A DNA stretch of 64,000 bases from Aeromicrobium senzhongii (GCF_014334735.1 NZ_CP060587.1:744001-808000); one strand, 5' to 3'; positions 1-9,140 are shown, counted from the stretch's first letter. Notes: generated by a model from the letters alone, not told the origin. Numbers and translations: made by a program.

Positions 1-175
1 CGGTGGTGATGTCCTCGAGCCCGGCGATCATGTTCAGCGTGGTCGACTTCCCGCAGCCCGACGGGCCGACGAGGATGATGAACTCGCCGTCGGCGATCGT
101 GAGGTTGAAGTCCTCCACGGCCAGGGCTCCGTCGGGATACCGCTTGTTCACGTGGTCCAGGACGATTTCAGCCAT
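1..175 (-). CDS. Carbohydrate ABC importer ATPase (N-terminal part, cut by window edge)
   Basis: Only the first 58 residues are inside the window. They begin [16 protein letters not shown] and carry the Walker A P-loop GPSGCGKST at residues 37-45, the form typical of MsmK/UgpC/MalK ATPases that energise sugar importers at the inner face of the membrane. The ATG at 175 is preceded by the ribosome site AAAGGA about 6 bases upstream, in the 11-base gap after the permease stop. It is the last visible gene of the operon binding protein - permease - permease - ATPase. In many actinobacteria one such ATPase serves several sugar importers, so the substrate cannot be read from it. Signature and Walker B motifs lie outside the window. 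Confidence 0.9.
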   Translation of the reverse strand, partial: MAEIVLDHVNKRYPDGALAVEDFNLTIADGEFIILVGPSGCGKSTTLNMIAGLEDITT

Positions 176-186
176 GATGATTCCTT

Positions 187-1026
187 TCAGCCCTTGACGG
201 CGCCGCTGGTGAGGCCGGCAACGATCCGGCGCTGGAAGAACAGGACGAAGATGACGATCGGGATGGTGATGACCACTGCGGCCGCGGCAATCGACTGCGT
301 GGGCTTCTCGAACGTCGTGGCGCCGGTGAAGTAGCTCAACGCCGCCGGCACGGTGCGTGAGCGCTCGCTGGAGGTCAGCGAGATGGCGAACAGGAAGTCG
401 TTCCAGCAGGAGATGAAGACCAGGATCGCGGTGGTGAACACACCCGGCATGGCCAGCGGCGCGATCACCTTGCGGAAGGCCTGGAACGGCGTGGCGCCGT
501 CCATCTTGGCGGCCTTCTCCAGCTCCCAGGGGATCTCCCGGAAGAAGGCGCTCAGGGTGTAGATCGCCAGCGGCAGCGCGAACGTGATGTAGGGGATGAT
601 CAGGCCGGCCCACGTGTCGAAGAGGCCGAGGCTGGTCTCGATCTTGAACAACGGCGTGACCAGGGCGATCTGGGGGAACATCGCGATCAGCAGCGAGGCG
701 CCCACGACGAGCCGCTTGCCCGGGAAGTCCAACCGCGCGACCGCGTAGGCGGCCATCGTGCCGACCAGGATCGCGATGAACGTCGAGATCAGGCAGATGC
801 CGATCGAGTTGATCAGCGAACGCGTGAAGTCGTTGTTGTTGAAGATCGCCTCGTAGTGCTCACCGGTGAACTGGCTCGGGAAGAAGCGCCCGTCGTTGAG
901 GGTGGCGTCCGGTTTGAACGACAGCGACAGGATCCAGATGACGGGCACGAAGGCGTAGATCAGGACCAACGCGTTCACGCCCCACCAGATCGCCTTGGTC
1001 TTCGGCGTCTCGATCACGGTGCTCAT
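187..1026 (-). CDS. Carbohydrate ABC transporter permease, MalG type
   Basis: This 279-residue inner-membrane permease belongs to the binding-protein-dependent transport family (MalG/YcjP/AglG type). It shows a first hydrophobic segment at about residues 15-35 and further membrane segments, plus the EAA loop that docks the ATPase, here [17 protein letters not shown] followed by a conserved pattern ending in APLAMP at roughly residues 167-190. Length is normal for MalG-type subunits. The stop codon of the upstream permease overlaps its ATG (TGATG), so the two are translationally coupled. With the neighbouring permease it should form the heterodimeric channel of an alpha-glucoside or similar oligosaccharide importer. 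The substrate is inferred from the adjacent GH13 gene, not from the permease. Confidence 0.93.
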   Translation of the reverse strand: MSTVIETPKTKAIWWGVNALVLIYAFVPVIWILSLSFKPDATLNDGRFFPSQFTGEHYEAIFNNNDFTRSLINSIGICLISTFIAILVGTMAAYAVARLDFPGKRLVVGASLLIAMFPQIALVTPLFKIETSLGLFDTWAGLIIPYITFALPLAIYTLSAFFREIPWELEKAAKMDGATPFQAFRKVIAPLAMPGVFTTAILVFISCWNDFLFAISLTSSERSRTVPAALSYFTGATTFEKPTQSIAAAAVVITIPIVIFVLFFQRRIVAGLTSGAVKG

Positions 1027-1964
1027 CAGCGCCTCCCCTCATCGGAACCGGGTGCCGCAGCTCCGAAGAGCTTCACGAACGCGAAGGCGATGATCGCGAT
1101 CGTGATGAAGATCAGCACCGACATCGTGGAGCCGATGCCCAGGTTGAGCCCTCGGATCAGGTTGTTGTAGGCGATGATCGAGACGCTGGAGGTCTCGTTG
1201 GCGCCGCTGGTCAGGATGTAGATGTTGTCGAAGACGCGGAAGGCGTCCAGCGTGCGGAACAGCACCGCCACCAGGATCGACGGCTTGATCAGCGGGACGG
1301 TGATCTTCCAGAACCGCTGCCACGGGTTGGCGCCGTCCATCGACGCGGCCTTCATCAGGTCCTCGGGCACCAGGGCCAGGCCCGCCATGAGCAGCAGCGC
1401 CATGAACGGGATCGTCTTCCAGACCTCGGCCAGCACGATGATCCAGAACGAGCTCCACTGGCCGGTCAGGGGTGCGCTGTCGCCGGCCAGCCAGCCCATG
1501 CCCTGACTCCAGGCGAAGCGCCAGCTGAAGGCGGCGACCACGGTGACGATGGCGTAGGGGACCAGAGCCGACGTCCGCACCAGGCCACGTCCGACGATCG
1601 TGCGGTGCATGACGATCGCCAGGGCCATGCCCAGGATCAACTCGAAGATCACGCTGACGACGGTCAGCAGCAGGGTGAACCCGAAGGCCCTCCACCAGAT
1701 GTCGCTGGACAGGACCGTCGCGTAGTTGTCGAACCAGATGAACTTGTTGTCATCTGGTGTGCGCAGGTCGGCCCGGAACAGCGACAGGTAGAAGGCGTAG
1801 GCGATGGGGTAGGCGGTGACCGCCAGCATGATGATCACGGCGGGTGCCACGAGCATCAGGCCCAGCCGGCGCTCGGCCTTCTTGCCCTCGCTGTGACGCT
1901 GGCGCGCGATCCGCGCTCCCTCGTCCTCACCCTCGGTCTCGGTGACGGCCTCGATGATGCTCAT
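1026..1964 (-). CDS. Carbohydrate ABC transporter permease, MalF type
   Basis: This 312-residue permease is the MalF/UgpA-type partner. A charged cytoplasmic N-terminus (about 40 residues) precedes the first membrane segment [19 protein letters not shown]; about six segments follow. The EAA loop [17 protein letters not shown] with a following ITVPLIKP lies near residues 205-230. Its ATG overlaps the stop of the binding-protein gene (ATGA), and its own stop overlaps the next permease start, so the three genes form one coupled unit. Together they would import a sugar delivered by the upstream lipoprotein. Nothing unusual is seen. Confidence 0.93.
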   Translation of the reverse strand: MSIIEAVTETEGEDEGARIARQRHSEGKKAERRLGLMLVAPAVIIMLAVTAYPIAYAFYLSLFRADLRTPDDNKFIWFDNYATVLSSDIWWRAFGFTLLLTVVSVIFELILGMALAIVMHRTIVGRGLVRTSALVPYAIVTVVAAFSWRFAWSQGMGWLAGDSAPLTGQWSSFWIIVLAEVWKTIPFMALLLMAGLALVPEDLMKAASMDGANPWQRFWKITVPLIKPSILVAVLFRTLDAFRVFDNIYILTSGANETSSVSIIAYNNLIRGLNLGIGSTMSVLIFITIAIIAFAFVKLFGAAAPGSDEGRR

Positions 1965-3250
1965 GGCAGGATCCCCTTCCCGTCGATCGCGTCCTGGATC
2001 GAGGTCTTGAGCTCCTCGGTCGTCTTCTTCGGGTCGATCGCCGACGGCGGCGACAGTGTCGACGAGATGATCGTCGAGATGTTCTGGTAGACCGGCGAGA
2101 TCGGTCGCGAACTGGCCGTCTCGAGGGCGTCGAGGAGCACCTGCGCCTGCGGGTACGCCTCCTTGAACTCCGCCTCGTTGAACACCGCCTCGAGCGTGGG
2201 CGGCTCACCGGCGGACAGCGCGTGCTGGAGCTGGTGCTTCGGCGAGCGCAGGCACATCGCCGCGTCGTAGCTCTCCTGCTTGTGCTCGCTGTACTCGCTG
2301 ATCCCGAAGTTCATGCCGCCGACGGTGACCCGGGACGGCTCGCCCGCGATCGTCGAGGGGAAGGTGGCGAAGCCCAGGTCCTGGGCGACGTCCTTGTTGG
2401 CCTCGCGCATCGCGGCCAGGACGTACGGCCAGTTGAGGCTGAACGCCGAGTTCTCGTTCTGCAGCTGGGCGAACACCTCCGGCTCCTGGGAGTTCGACAG
2501 CGACCGGCTGGCCAGGCCCGACGTGGCCAGTCGCTTCAGCAGCGCCAGCGCCTCGGTGGTCTTGTCGTCGATCGTGACCTTGGTGCTGTCCTCGTTGACG
2601 ATCGTGCCGCCGTAGGAGGACAGGATCGTGTTGAATCCGACGACCAGGCCCTCGTAGCGGGCGCCCGTGAAGCCGATCTCGTACGGGTCGCCCTCGGCCT
2701 TGAGCTTCTCGGCCATGTCGAACATCTCGTCCCACGTGTCCGGCGGGCCGTCGCCGACCTTGTCGACCAAGGACTTGCGGTACCACATCAGCTGGGCGTT
2801 GGTGTGCTTCGGGATGCCGTAGACCTTGTCCTTCCAGGTGGCCGTCTCGAGCGGCACCTCGAGGGTGCCCTCGGTGACCTGGGCGGTCTGCTCCTCGTTC
2901 AGCGGCACGATCCAGCCGGCCTCGGCGAACTCGGCGGTCCACACGACGTCCATGCCGAGCAGGTCCATGCCCTTGTCCTTGGCGGCGAGGCGCCGGACCA
3001 GCTGCTCGCGCTGGCCGTCGGCGTCGCTCGGGACGAGGTTGCCGACGATGCGGTAGGCGCCGTCGGCCTCCTTGTTGCACTCGTCGATGATCTTGTCGAA
3101 GCCGGTGGCGGAGGCGCCGCCGAAGAGGTTGATGACGGGCGTTCCGCCGTCGTCACCGCTTCCGCAGGACGCCAGGGCCCCCACGAGCGTGGCAGCGGCG
3201 GCCAGGCCGACACTGCGGCGGATGAACTTCGTTCGCCTTGTCACGTGCAC
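1961..3250 (-). CDS. Sugar ABC transporter substrate-binding lipoprotein
   Basis: Extracellular solute-binding protein of the family-1 (MalE/AglE) type, about 429 residues. A basic start (RRTKFIRR) leads into a hydrophobic stretch ending in the lipobox LASC, so the protein should be lipid-anchored on the outside. The mature part has the usual pattern of this family, including LAAKDKGMDLLGMDVVWTAEFA and a segment starting YGIPKHTNAQLMWYRK. The open frame extends to 3310, but the ribosome site GGGGGAAGG lies just before a run of GTG codons at 3253, 3250 and 3244, so the true start is one of these; 3250 is chosen. A perfect CRP/GlxR-type box lies 45 bases upstream (3296-3311). It heads the importer operon and probably binds alpha-glucosides. 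Confidence 0.9.
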   Translation of the reverse strand: MHVTRRTKFIRRSVGLAAAATLVGALASCGSGDDGGTPVINLFGGASATGFDKIIDECNKEADGAYRIVGNLVPSDADGQREQLVRRLAAKDKGMDLLGMDVVWTAEFAEAGWIVPLNEEQTAQVTEGTLEVPLETATWKDKVYGIPKHTNAQLMWYRKSLVDKVGDGPPDTWDEMFDMAEKLKAEGDPYEIGFTGARYEGLVVGFNTILSSYGGTIVNEDSTKVTIDDKTTEALALLKRLATSGLASRSLSNSQEPEVFAQLQNENSAFSLNWPYVLAAMREANKDVAQDLGFATFPSTIAGEPSRVTVGGMNFGISEYSEHKQESYDAAMCLRSPKHQLQHALSAGEPPTLEAVFNEAEFKEAYPQAQVLLDALETASSRPISPVYQNISTIISSTLSPPSAIDPKKTTEELKTSIQDAIDGKGILP

Positions 3251-3295
3251 CACTCGACCTTCCCCCGAGAGTCCGCGGCGTGCGACCGGTGAAAA

Positions 3296-3311
3296 TGTGA
3301 CGCCGCTCACA
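3296..3311. promoter_or_regulatory. CRP/GlxR-type operator TGTGA-N6-TCACA
   Basis: TGTGACGCCGCTCACA is a perfect match to the symmetric consensus of CRP-family regulators (GlxR/Crp in actinobacteria). It sits between the alpha-glucosidase gene and the binding-protein gene, 45 bases before the GTG at 3250. A TAGGTT hexamer on the minus strand (3314-3319) partly precedes it, so the site could cover a start point and repress, or activate a promoter closer to the gene. The direction of control is not readable from sequence. Confidence 0.65.
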
Positions 3312-3363
3312 TGAACCTAGGGGTGTAGCGGGCGGGCCGCAAGTCCAACGGCCCGTGCGCCGA

Positions 3364-5040
3364 TCAGCCGGGAGCGACCCAGGCCGTGGTGTCGGTGGGG
3401 AGACGGTGTCCCTCGAGGGATCCGCTGGCCACCAGCAGCTCGCCGTGCGGCAGGTCGATGGGCGTCGGACCGAAGTTCGTCACGACCAGGACGCGGCGAC
3501 CACCGTCGGCCACGACCATGAACGCGAGGACGTCGTCACCGAGGTCCTGCCAGTGCAGCTCGCCGTGGCCCAGCCCGTACTTGCGACGCACGGTCAACAG
3601 GCGCCGGTAGAGCTCCAGCGTGCTCCCGGCGACGCCCTCCTGGCGGTTCGGGGCCAGGTCACCGTAGACCTCGGGCTGCGGCAGCCAGCTCTCGCCCGTG
3701 GGGCTGAAGCCGAACGCGGGCTGGTCGGCGTGCCACGGCACGGGCACGCGGCACCCGTCGCGGCCCACGTCCTCCCCGTTCGTCCGGACGAAGGTCGGGT
3801 CCTGGCGCACCTCCGGCGGCAGGGTGGTGGCCTCGGGCAACCCGAGCTCCTCGCCCTGGTAGAGGTACGCCGAGCCGGGCAGCGCGAGCATCACGGTGGT
3901 CGCGGCGCGAGCGCGGCGCAGGCCCAGCTCGGGGTCGGGCTGCGGGTGGTCCGGGCCGATGCCGAGCACGCGGGTGGGGCGATCGATGTCGTAGGACAGT
4001 CGCGAGGCGTGCCGCGGCACGTCGTGGTTGGACAGCACCCACGTCTGGGGCGCGCCCACGGCCGTCGCCGCCGCCAGCGCGGCGGTGATCGAGTCGCGCT
4101 GGTCCTTGGCCCGCCACGGGGTCATCAGGTAGCCGAAGTTGAACGACTGGTGGAGCTCGTCCGGCCGCACGTACTTGGCCAGCGCCTCGTCCGGGACGAC
4201 CCACGCCTCGGCGACCAGGATGCGGTCGGCGTCCTTGCCCTCCACGCGGTACTCGTCGACCAGCCGGCGCCAGTCGCGGTAGACCTCGTGCACGGCGGGC
4301 TTGTCCCACATGGGCTGCAGCGAGGTCGCCTCGTTGGCGATGTCGTAGTCGGTCGGGGCGTCGGGCAGCCCCTCGGCCTTGTGCAGGCCGTGGGCGACGT
4401 CGATGCGGAAGCCGTCGACGCCGCGATCGAGCCAGAAGCGCAGGACGGAGCGGAACTCCTCCTGGACCTCGGGGTTGTTCCAGTCGAAGTCCGGCTGCGT
4501 CGGGTCGAACAGGTGCAGGTACCACTGGCCGGGCGTTCCGTCGGGGTTGTCCACGCGCGTCCACGCCGGTCCGCCGAACGTGCTCTGCCAGTTGTTGGGC
4601 GGCAGCTCGCCGTTCTCGCCCTGACCGTCGCGGAAGATGTAGCGGGCGCGCTCGGGGCTGCCCGGCTCGGACGCCAGCGCGGCCTTGAACCACTCGTGCT
4701 CGCTGGAGGAGTGGTTGGGCACGAGGTCGACGATGACGCGCAGTCCCAGCTCATGGGCGCGGGCGACGAGCGCGTCGAAGTCGGCCAGCGTGCCGAAGAG
4801 TGGATCCACGTCGCGGTAGTCGGCGACGTCGTAGCCCGCGTCGTTCTGCGGGCTGGTGTAGAACGGCGAGAGCCACACGGCGTCGACGCCGAGCTTGGCC
4901 AGGTAGTCCAGGTGGGACGTGATGCCCGGCAGGTCGCCGATGCCGTCGCCGTCGGAGTCGGCCCAGGAGCGGGGATAGACCTGATAGATGACGGCGTCGC
5001 GCCACCAGTCGTCGTGGGTGGTGTCGTTGCGATCGACCAT
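3364..5040 (-). CDS. GH13 alpha-glucosidase (oligo-1,6-glucosidase / maltase type)
   Basis: A 558-residue intracellular glycoside hydrolase of family 13. It has the (beta/alpha)8 core starting DAVIYQVYPRSWADSDGDG, the conserved region VDLVPNH near 104-110, the nucleophile Asp214 in DGFRIDVAHG, the acid Glu278 in VAEAW and the transition-state Asp340 in LSNHD. There is no signal peptide, so it acts on sugars already imported, hydrolysing alpha-glucosides such as maltose, isomaltose or sucrose analogues. Its 3' end lies about 110 bases before the importer genes on the same strand, so import and hydrolysis are probably one catabolic module. Substrate specificity between alpha-1,4 and alpha-1,6 linkages cannot be decided here. 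Confidence 0.93.
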   Translation of the reverse strand: MVDRNDTTHDDWWRDAVIYQVYPRSWADSDGDGIGDLPGITSHLDYLAKLGVDAVWLSPFYTSPQNDAGYDVADYRDVDPLFGTLADFDALVARAHELGLRVIVDLVPNHSSSEHEWFKAALASEPGSPERARYIFRDGQGENGELPPNNWQSTFGGPAWTRVDNPDGTPGQWYLHLFDPTQPDFDWNNPEVQEEFRSVLRFWLDRGVDGFRIDVAHGLHKAEGLPDAPTDYDIANEATSLQPMWDKPAVHEVYRDWRRLVDEYRVEGKDADRILVAEAWVVPDEALAKYVRPDELHQSFNFGYLMTPWRAKDQRDSITAALAAATAVGAPQTWVLSNHDVPRHASRLSYDIDRPTRVLGIGPDHPQPDPELGLRRARAATTVMLALPGSAYLYQGEELGLPEATTLPPEVRQDPTFVRTNGEDVGRDGCRVPVPWHADQPAFGFSPTGESWLPQPEVYGDLAPNRQEGVAGSTLELYRRLLTVRRKYGLGHGELHWQDLGDDVLAFMVVADGGRRVLVVTNFGPTPIDLPHGELLVASGSLEGHRLPTDTTAWVAPG

Positions 5041-5066
5041 GGGAACTCCTTGATCAGCGCGCGGGA

Positions 5067-5072
5067 TAGATT
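5067..5072 (+). promoter_or_regulatory. -10 box TAGATT of a probably leaderless ndk transcript
   Basis: TAGATT ends 6 bases before the ndk ATG at 5079. With transcription normally starting 6-8 bases after a -10 box, the mRNA would begin at or next to the start codon. No ribosome site is present between them. Confidence 0.5.
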
Positions 5073-5078
5073 GACCTC

Positions 5079-5486
5079 ATGACACAGCGCACGCTTGTTC
5101 TCATCAAACCCGATGCTGTGGCTCGCGGCTTGGTGGGGGCGGTGACCACGAGGTACGAGCGCAAGGGTCTGCGCATCGTTGCGATGCAGCTGCGGACGAT
5201 CGACGGTGCGATGGCCGACGCTCACTACGCGGACCACGTCGAGCAGCCCTGGTACCCGCCGCTGCGCGAGTTCGCGACGTCCGGCCCCCTGGTGGCGCTC
5301 GTGCTCGAGGGAGACCACGCGATCGAGGTCGTTCGGGGGATCAACGGCGCCACGGACGGCCGCAAGGCCGCTCCGGGGACCATCCGGGGCGACTTCTCGC
5401 TGTCCAACCGCGAGAACCTCGTCCACGCCTCCGACTCCGAGGAGTCCGCCGCGCGCGAGATCGCGCTCTGGTTCCCGGAGGCCTGA
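5079..5486 (+). CDS. ndk: Nucleoside diphosphate kinase
   Basis: A complete 135-residue Ndk, which transfers the gamma phosphate of ATP to nucleoside diphosphates and keeps NTP and dNTP pools balanced in the cytoplasm. The N-terminus reads RTLVLIKPDAVARGL, the Kpn-loop region with RGINGATDGRKAAPGTIRGD follows, and the phospho-accepting His116 lies in the signature NLVHASDS. Length is typical. A TAGATT box 6 bases before the ATG and the lack of a ribosome site suggest a leaderless message. The BKACE-family gene starts 4 bases after its stop and is probably cotranscribed, although no functional link is evident. Confidence 0.97.
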   Translation: MTQRTLVLIKPDAVARGLVGAVTTRYERKGLRIVAMQLRTIDGAMADAHYADHVEQPWYPPLREFATSGPLVALVLEGDHAIEVVRGINGATDGRKAAPGTIRGDFSLSNRENLVHASDSEESAAREIALWFPEA

Positions 5487-5490
5487 CGTC

Positions 5491-6231
5491 GTGGGCGGGC
5501 CGATCCTGATCCAGGCCTGCATCAACGGCGCGCTCCCGCCCGCAGCGCACCCGGCTCTGCCGGTCACGCCGGCGCGGATCGCCCAGGACGTCGCGGCGGT
5601 CGTCTCGGCCGGTGCCGACGCCGTGCACCTGCACGCGAAGGGTGACGACGGACTCGACACCCTCGACCCGGACACGGTCGACGCGGCCATCACCGCCGTG
5701 CGGGTGGCGGTTCCCGCACTTCCCGTCAGCGTCACCACCGGGGCGTGGGCGCTGCCCGACCCGGTGGCCCGCCTCGAGGCGATCTCCGCCTGGAGCGTGC
5801 TGCCGGACGTCGCGTCGGTCAACTGGCACGAGCCCGGCTCGGTCGCGATCGTCGAGGCGCTGTTCGAGCGCGACGTCGGCGTCGAGGCCGGACTGTGGAC
5901 GATGGACGACGTGCGCGCGTGGGCCGACTCGCCGGTGCGCGACTCGGTCAGCCGGGTGCTGCTCGAGCTGCCGGACCGTCTCGAGCCCGGCCAGGCCGTC
6001 GCCCTCGCGGACGCGATGATCGCCCACGTGCGCAAGGTCTCGGTGGACGTGCCGATCCTGTTGCACGGCGAGGGCGCCTCGGCCTGGCCCGCGCTGCGCC
6101 ACGCGCTGGTCCTGGGTCTCGAGACCCGGATCGGTCTGGAGGACACCCTGCTGCTGCCCGACGGCTCACCGGCGGCCGACAACGCTGCCCTGGTGGGGGC
6201 GGCCCGCGAACTGGTCGACCGCCTCGCCTGA
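5491..6231 (+). CDS. BKACE / DUF849 family protein (3-keto-5-aminohexanoate cleavage-like)
   Basis: A 246-residue TIM-barrel protein of the DUF849 family, whose characterised members are zinc enzymes that cleave beta-keto acids with acetyl-CoA (Kce, BKACE). Seen here: ILIQACINGA at the N-terminus, the metal-binding HLHAKG with two His near residues 49-51, SVTTGAW, NWHEPGS, and the C-terminal RIGLEDTLLL typical of the family. It is shorter than the usual 270-310 residues, mostly through short loops. The GTG at 5491 is the only good start, 4 bases after ndk. The true substrate is unknown; lysine-fermentation activity is not implied in this setting. Confidence 0.8.
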   Translation: MGGPILIQACINGALPPAAHPALPVTPARIAQDVAAVVSAGADAVHLHAKGDDGLDTLDPDTVDAAITAVRVAVPALPVSVTTGAWALPDPVARLEAISAWSVLPDVASVNWHEPGSVAIVEALFERDVGVEAGLWTMDDVRAWADSPVRDSVSRVLLELPDRLEPGQAVALADAMIAHVRKVSVDVPILLHGEGASAWPALRHALVLGLETRIGLEDTLLLPDGSPAADNAALVGAARELVDRLA

Positions 6232-6238
6232 GCGGACG

Positions 6239-7663
6239 TCAGTCCAGGAACTCGCCGTCGAGCCAGCCGACGCGGCGCTCCAACCACCGTCGCAACAGGT
6301 CGACCTCGTTCTGCCAGCCCTCGCGGGGCTCGACCGCCGGATCGTCGTTGGCGTAGACGTGGCTCGTCGGGTCGTTGTCGAACTCGCTCGCCGTCACCGG
6401 CAGACCCGGGCCGTCGACATCGGGCGAGCTGAAGTTGTCGGCGGCATCGTCGGCGATGACGGCGGCGCGGTCGTCGATGAAGTCGCCCATCGTGGCCAGG
6501 CTGTCCGAGACCTCGGTCCAGCGGTCGGCGACCCGGGCGGCGAACCACGGATCGGACATCAGGACGTTGAAGTAGTGACCCCGGCGTTGGTTCCACAGCT
6601 GAGTGGGGGAGAAGGCCTCGCGCCATCTCGGGTCGTCGCTGATCGAGTACCAGGACCGCTGCAGCCACCAGCCCTTCGGATGCTCGAGACGCCACGAGCC
6701 GTTCGCCCGGTTGCCCTGCGAGGCGTCGAAGGCCCACGGGGCGCCCATCGCGACGGTGTCGTCCCCGCGCAGGACCAGGTGGACGTCGTCGTCGAACGGG
6801 CTGCCGATGTTCTTGGTCAGCTCGTTCAGGAGGTACCAGTCGACGAAGGAGGCGACGTCGATGCGGTCGCGGTAGCCGTTGGTCGGGAAGTCCCGGGCGT
6901 AGAGCAGGTCCTCGACCTGCTGGAACCGCACCGCCGCGTCCGAGGCGTCGCCGGCCTCGTTGTCCGGCAGGTAGAGCTGCAGGCCGCGATCGGTCCGGAA
7001 GCGCGGGTGGTCGAGGTCGCGGCTGTCCGCCAGCAGCGCGATGTCGTCGTCCTCGAGCTCGGCGCGCCCGTCCTGCACCGTGGGGCTCTCGCCGAACGAG
7101 TACAGGCCGCACGGGGTGCCGTTGACCTCCAGCCAGGCCGGCACGAGCCGCGGGACCCAGTCGAAGCCGAGCCGGCGGGCGATCTCCATCGCGCTGGCGG
7201 TGCGCAGCAGCGACCGGTCGGAGAAGTGGTCCAGCAGCACCCAGTCGCGCGAGGCGGGGAGGCCCAGGACGGAGGCGGGCTCAGCCAGCTCGACGGTGTA
7301 CGGCCGCTTCAGGCCCTGCCACGGGTTGGCCGTCTGCGGGACCGACACCTCCGCGTCGAGCTCCTGCTTCGGGTCGGCGGGTCCTCGGACGGTCATCTCG
7401 ACCGAGGTCGGGTCTTCGGTGCTCGTGATGAGCTCGCGGCAGGGCGCGGCGGGCTCCTCCGCGAGGTCGTCGACGGGCACCTCGAGCCGGACCGTCGCGA
7501 CGCCGTCGATCTTCACGGGAGGCTGGCGTTCCGAGGGGGAGGCGGCGCCCGGCTCGGCGTCGCTCTTCGGCGCCGCGTCGACGTTGACCACGATCAGGAG
7601 GGCGAGCAGGGCCAGGGCCAGCAGAGCGGCCACGGCCACCCCGATCACGCGTGTCCGGCTCAT
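6239..7663 (-). CDS. CotH-family protein, membrane-anchored
   Basis: A 474-residue protein with one N-terminal membrane segment (about residues 6-28), so most of it lies outside the membrane. It matches the CotH family, whose B. subtilis member is an atypical protein kinase of spore coat proteins: the region RDWVLLDHFSDRSLLRTA and later LVPAWLEVNGTPCGLYSFGE is characteristic, as is FVDWYLLNELTKNIGSPFDD. The late motif usually written W-D-F-D is WAFDASQGN here, so one acidic residue is replaced by Ala. Whether kinase activity remains is open; actinobacterial members are often cell-wall associated. The ATG is 6 bases from a TAGGGT box at 7670-7675 (minus strand), suggesting leaderless transcription. 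Confidence 0.8.
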   Translation of the reverse strand: MSRTRVIGVAVAALLALALLALLIVVNVDAAPKSDAEPGAASPSERQPPVKIDGVATVRLEVPVDDLAEEPAAPCRELITSTEDPTSVEMTVRGPADPKQELDAEVSVPQTANPWQGLKRPYTVELAEPASVLGLPASRDWVLLDHFSDRSLLRTASAMEIARRLGFDWVPRLVPAWLEVNGTPCGLYSFGESPTVQDGRAELEDDDIALLADSRDLDHPRFRTDRGLQLYLPDNEAGDASDAAVRFQQVEDLLYARDFPTNGYRDRIDVASFVDWYLLNELTKNIGSPFDDDVHLVLRGDDTVAMGAPWAFDASQGNRANGSWRLEHPKGWWLQRSWYSISDDPRWREAFSPTQLWNQRRGHYFNVLMSDPWFAARVADRWTEVSDSLATMGDFIDDRAAVIADDAADNFSSPDVDGPGLPVTASEFDNDPTSHVYANDDPAVEPREGWQNEVDLLRRWLERRVGWLDGEFLD

Positions 7664-7760
7664 GGTCGAACCCTACGTCGGGCGATGCGCGCGCACTGCG
7701 GGAACGCCGCTCTTCGCGAGATGGACCGCCGACAAACGGCAACTACGGGTTACCGACCGG

Positions 7761-7766
7761 TACGGT
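7761..7766 (+). promoter_or_regulatory. -10 box TACGGT before DUF2079 gene
   Basis: TACGGT lies 7 bases before the GTG at 7774, with no ribosome site between, which favours 7774 over the alternative GTG at 7765 (inside the box) as the start of a leaderless message. Confidence 0.45.
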
Positions 7767-7773
7767 GTCGAGC

Positions 7774-9084
7774 GTGAAGCGATGGATGCCGTGGGCCTGG
7801 GCCCTGATCGTCGGGGTGCTCTACAGCCTGGTCTCCCTGTTGTCGTGGCGACGGCTGACCGTGAACTCGTGGGACAACGCGATCTTCGAGCAGGCCGTCA
7901 AGGCGTACTCGCGGTTCGACGCGCCGATCGTGCCGGTGAAGGGGCCCGGGTACAACATCCTGGGCGACCACTTCTCGCCGATCGACGCGCTGCTGGCCCC
8001 GGCGTACTGGGTCTTCCCGTACGGACAGACCCTGTTGGTCGCCCAAGGGGCGCTGATCGCGCTGTCCGTCGTGCCGATCACCCGCCTGGCCGTGGACCGC
8101 CTCGGCGTACGGGTCGGCTGGACGATCGCGCTCATGTACGGCCTGGCCTTCGGGTTCGGCAACGCGGTGGTGGCCGACTTCCACGAGGTCGCGTTCGCGG
8201 TGCCGATCCTGGCGATGGCCGGCGTCGCGTTCGTCGAGCAGCGCTGGTCCGCCGTGGTCTGGTGGTCGTTGCCGCTGCTGCTGGTCAAGGAGGACATGGG
8301 CGTCACCGTCGCGGCCGTCGGCGTGGCGCTGTGGCTCGCCGGCGAGCGGCGCCGAGGCCTGCTGCTGGCGGTGGGCGGGGCGATCGCCCTCGTGCTCGTG
8401 GTCTGGGTGATCATCCCGGCCTTCAACACCGGCGGCGGTTACGACTACACCAGCAACCTCGGCGGGGACGTGGGGATGTGGGAGACCCTGACGACGCAGG
8501 CCGACCGCAAACTGCTCACCCTGCTGCTGACCTTCGGCGTCACGGGCTTCGCGGCCCTGTGGTCGCCGTGGGCCGTCGTGGCGGCGCCCACGTTCCTGTG
8601 GCGCTTCCTCGGCGACGTCGAGTACTACTGGGGCACCGAGTGGCACTACTCGATCGTCATCATGCCGATCGTGTTCGTGGCGATGATCGACGCGATCGGG
8701 AAGCGGCGCTGGCTCGAGTGGCCCGGCGTCGTGCTGGGTGCTGCGGTCGGCGGCTACCTGCTGGCCGGCGGTCCGGTCGTGAAGCTGCTCGAGCCCGAGA
8801 CCTGGGACGCCGCGCCGCGCCGCGAGGCCCTGCAGGAGGCGATCGACACGATCCCCGAGGACGCCGTGGTCGAGACCGACATCTCGGTGCTGAAATACCT
8901 CACCGGCAGCCACGACGACGTCTACTGGATCGGCACGATCGGCGACGTGGTGCCGGACTACATCATCTTCGACCGCAATCTGACCCAGACCGATCCGATC
9001 CAGCACGGCGCCGAGCACGGCGCGGCCTACGAGGTCGTGTTCGACCGTGACAACTACGTGGTCGCCGAGCGCGTCGACGACTGA
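7774..9084 (+). CDS. DUF2079 multi-pass membrane protein
   Basis: About 436 residues with some eight to ten hydrophobic segments, beginning WMPWAWALIVGVLYSLVS. The pattern NSWDNAIFEQAVKAYS followed by GDHFSPIDALLAP is the hallmark of DUF2079 proteins, integral membrane proteins related in layout to GT-C type glycosyltransferases. The Asp in WDNAIFEQ and His-Phe in GDHFSP are positioned like catalytic-site residues in that fold, but no reaction is known for the family. GTG at 7774 is chosen because of the TACGGT box 7 bases upstream; GTG 7765 is possible. It is convergent with fumC, with a hairpin between the two stops. Confidence 0.8.
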   Translation: MKRWMPWAWALIVGVLYSLVSLLSWRRLTVNSWDNAIFEQAVKAYSRFDAPIVPVKGPGYNILGDHFSPIDALLAPAYWVFPYGQTLLVAQGALIALSVVPITRLAVDRLGVRVGWTIALMYGLAFGFGNAVVADFHEVAFAVPILAMAGVAFVEQRWSAVVWWSLPLLLVKEDMGVTVAAVGVALWLAGERRRGLLLAVGGAIALVLVVWVIIPAFNTGGGYDYTSNLGGDVGMWETLTTQADRKLLTLLLTFGVTGFAALWSPWAVVAAPTFLWRFLGDVEYYWGTEWHYSIVIMPIVFVAMIDAIGKRRWLEWPGVVLGAAVGGYLLAGGPVVKLLEPETWDAAPRREALQEAIDTIPEDAVVETDISVLKYLTGSHDDVYWIGTIGDVVPDYIIFDRNLTQTDPIQHGAEHGAAYEVVFDRDNYVVAERVDD

Positions 9085-9091
9085 CGAGAAA

Positions 9092-9127
9092 GACGCCGCC
9101 CGCTCCCCGGAGGGAGCGAGCGGCGTC
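9092..9127. terminator. Bidirectional terminator hairpin between DUF2079 gene and fumC
   Basis: GACGCCGC-C-CGCTCC, a 6-base loop, then GGAGCG-A-GCGGCGTC forms a 14-pair stem with one internal C/A mismatch (9092-9106 with 9113-9127). It lies exactly between the two convergent stop codons. There is no long T run, which is common for actinobacterial terminators. Confidence 0.75.
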
Positions 9128-9140
9128 TCGTGGCGTCTCG

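Noticed and set aside
4125-7112. A 995-codon open frame on the minus strand, and similar long frames such as 20667-23126 plus and 3355-5082 plus
   Set aside because: They run antisense or out of phase through recognised genes and show Arg/Pro/Ala-rich composition typical of non-coding frames in high-GC DNA.
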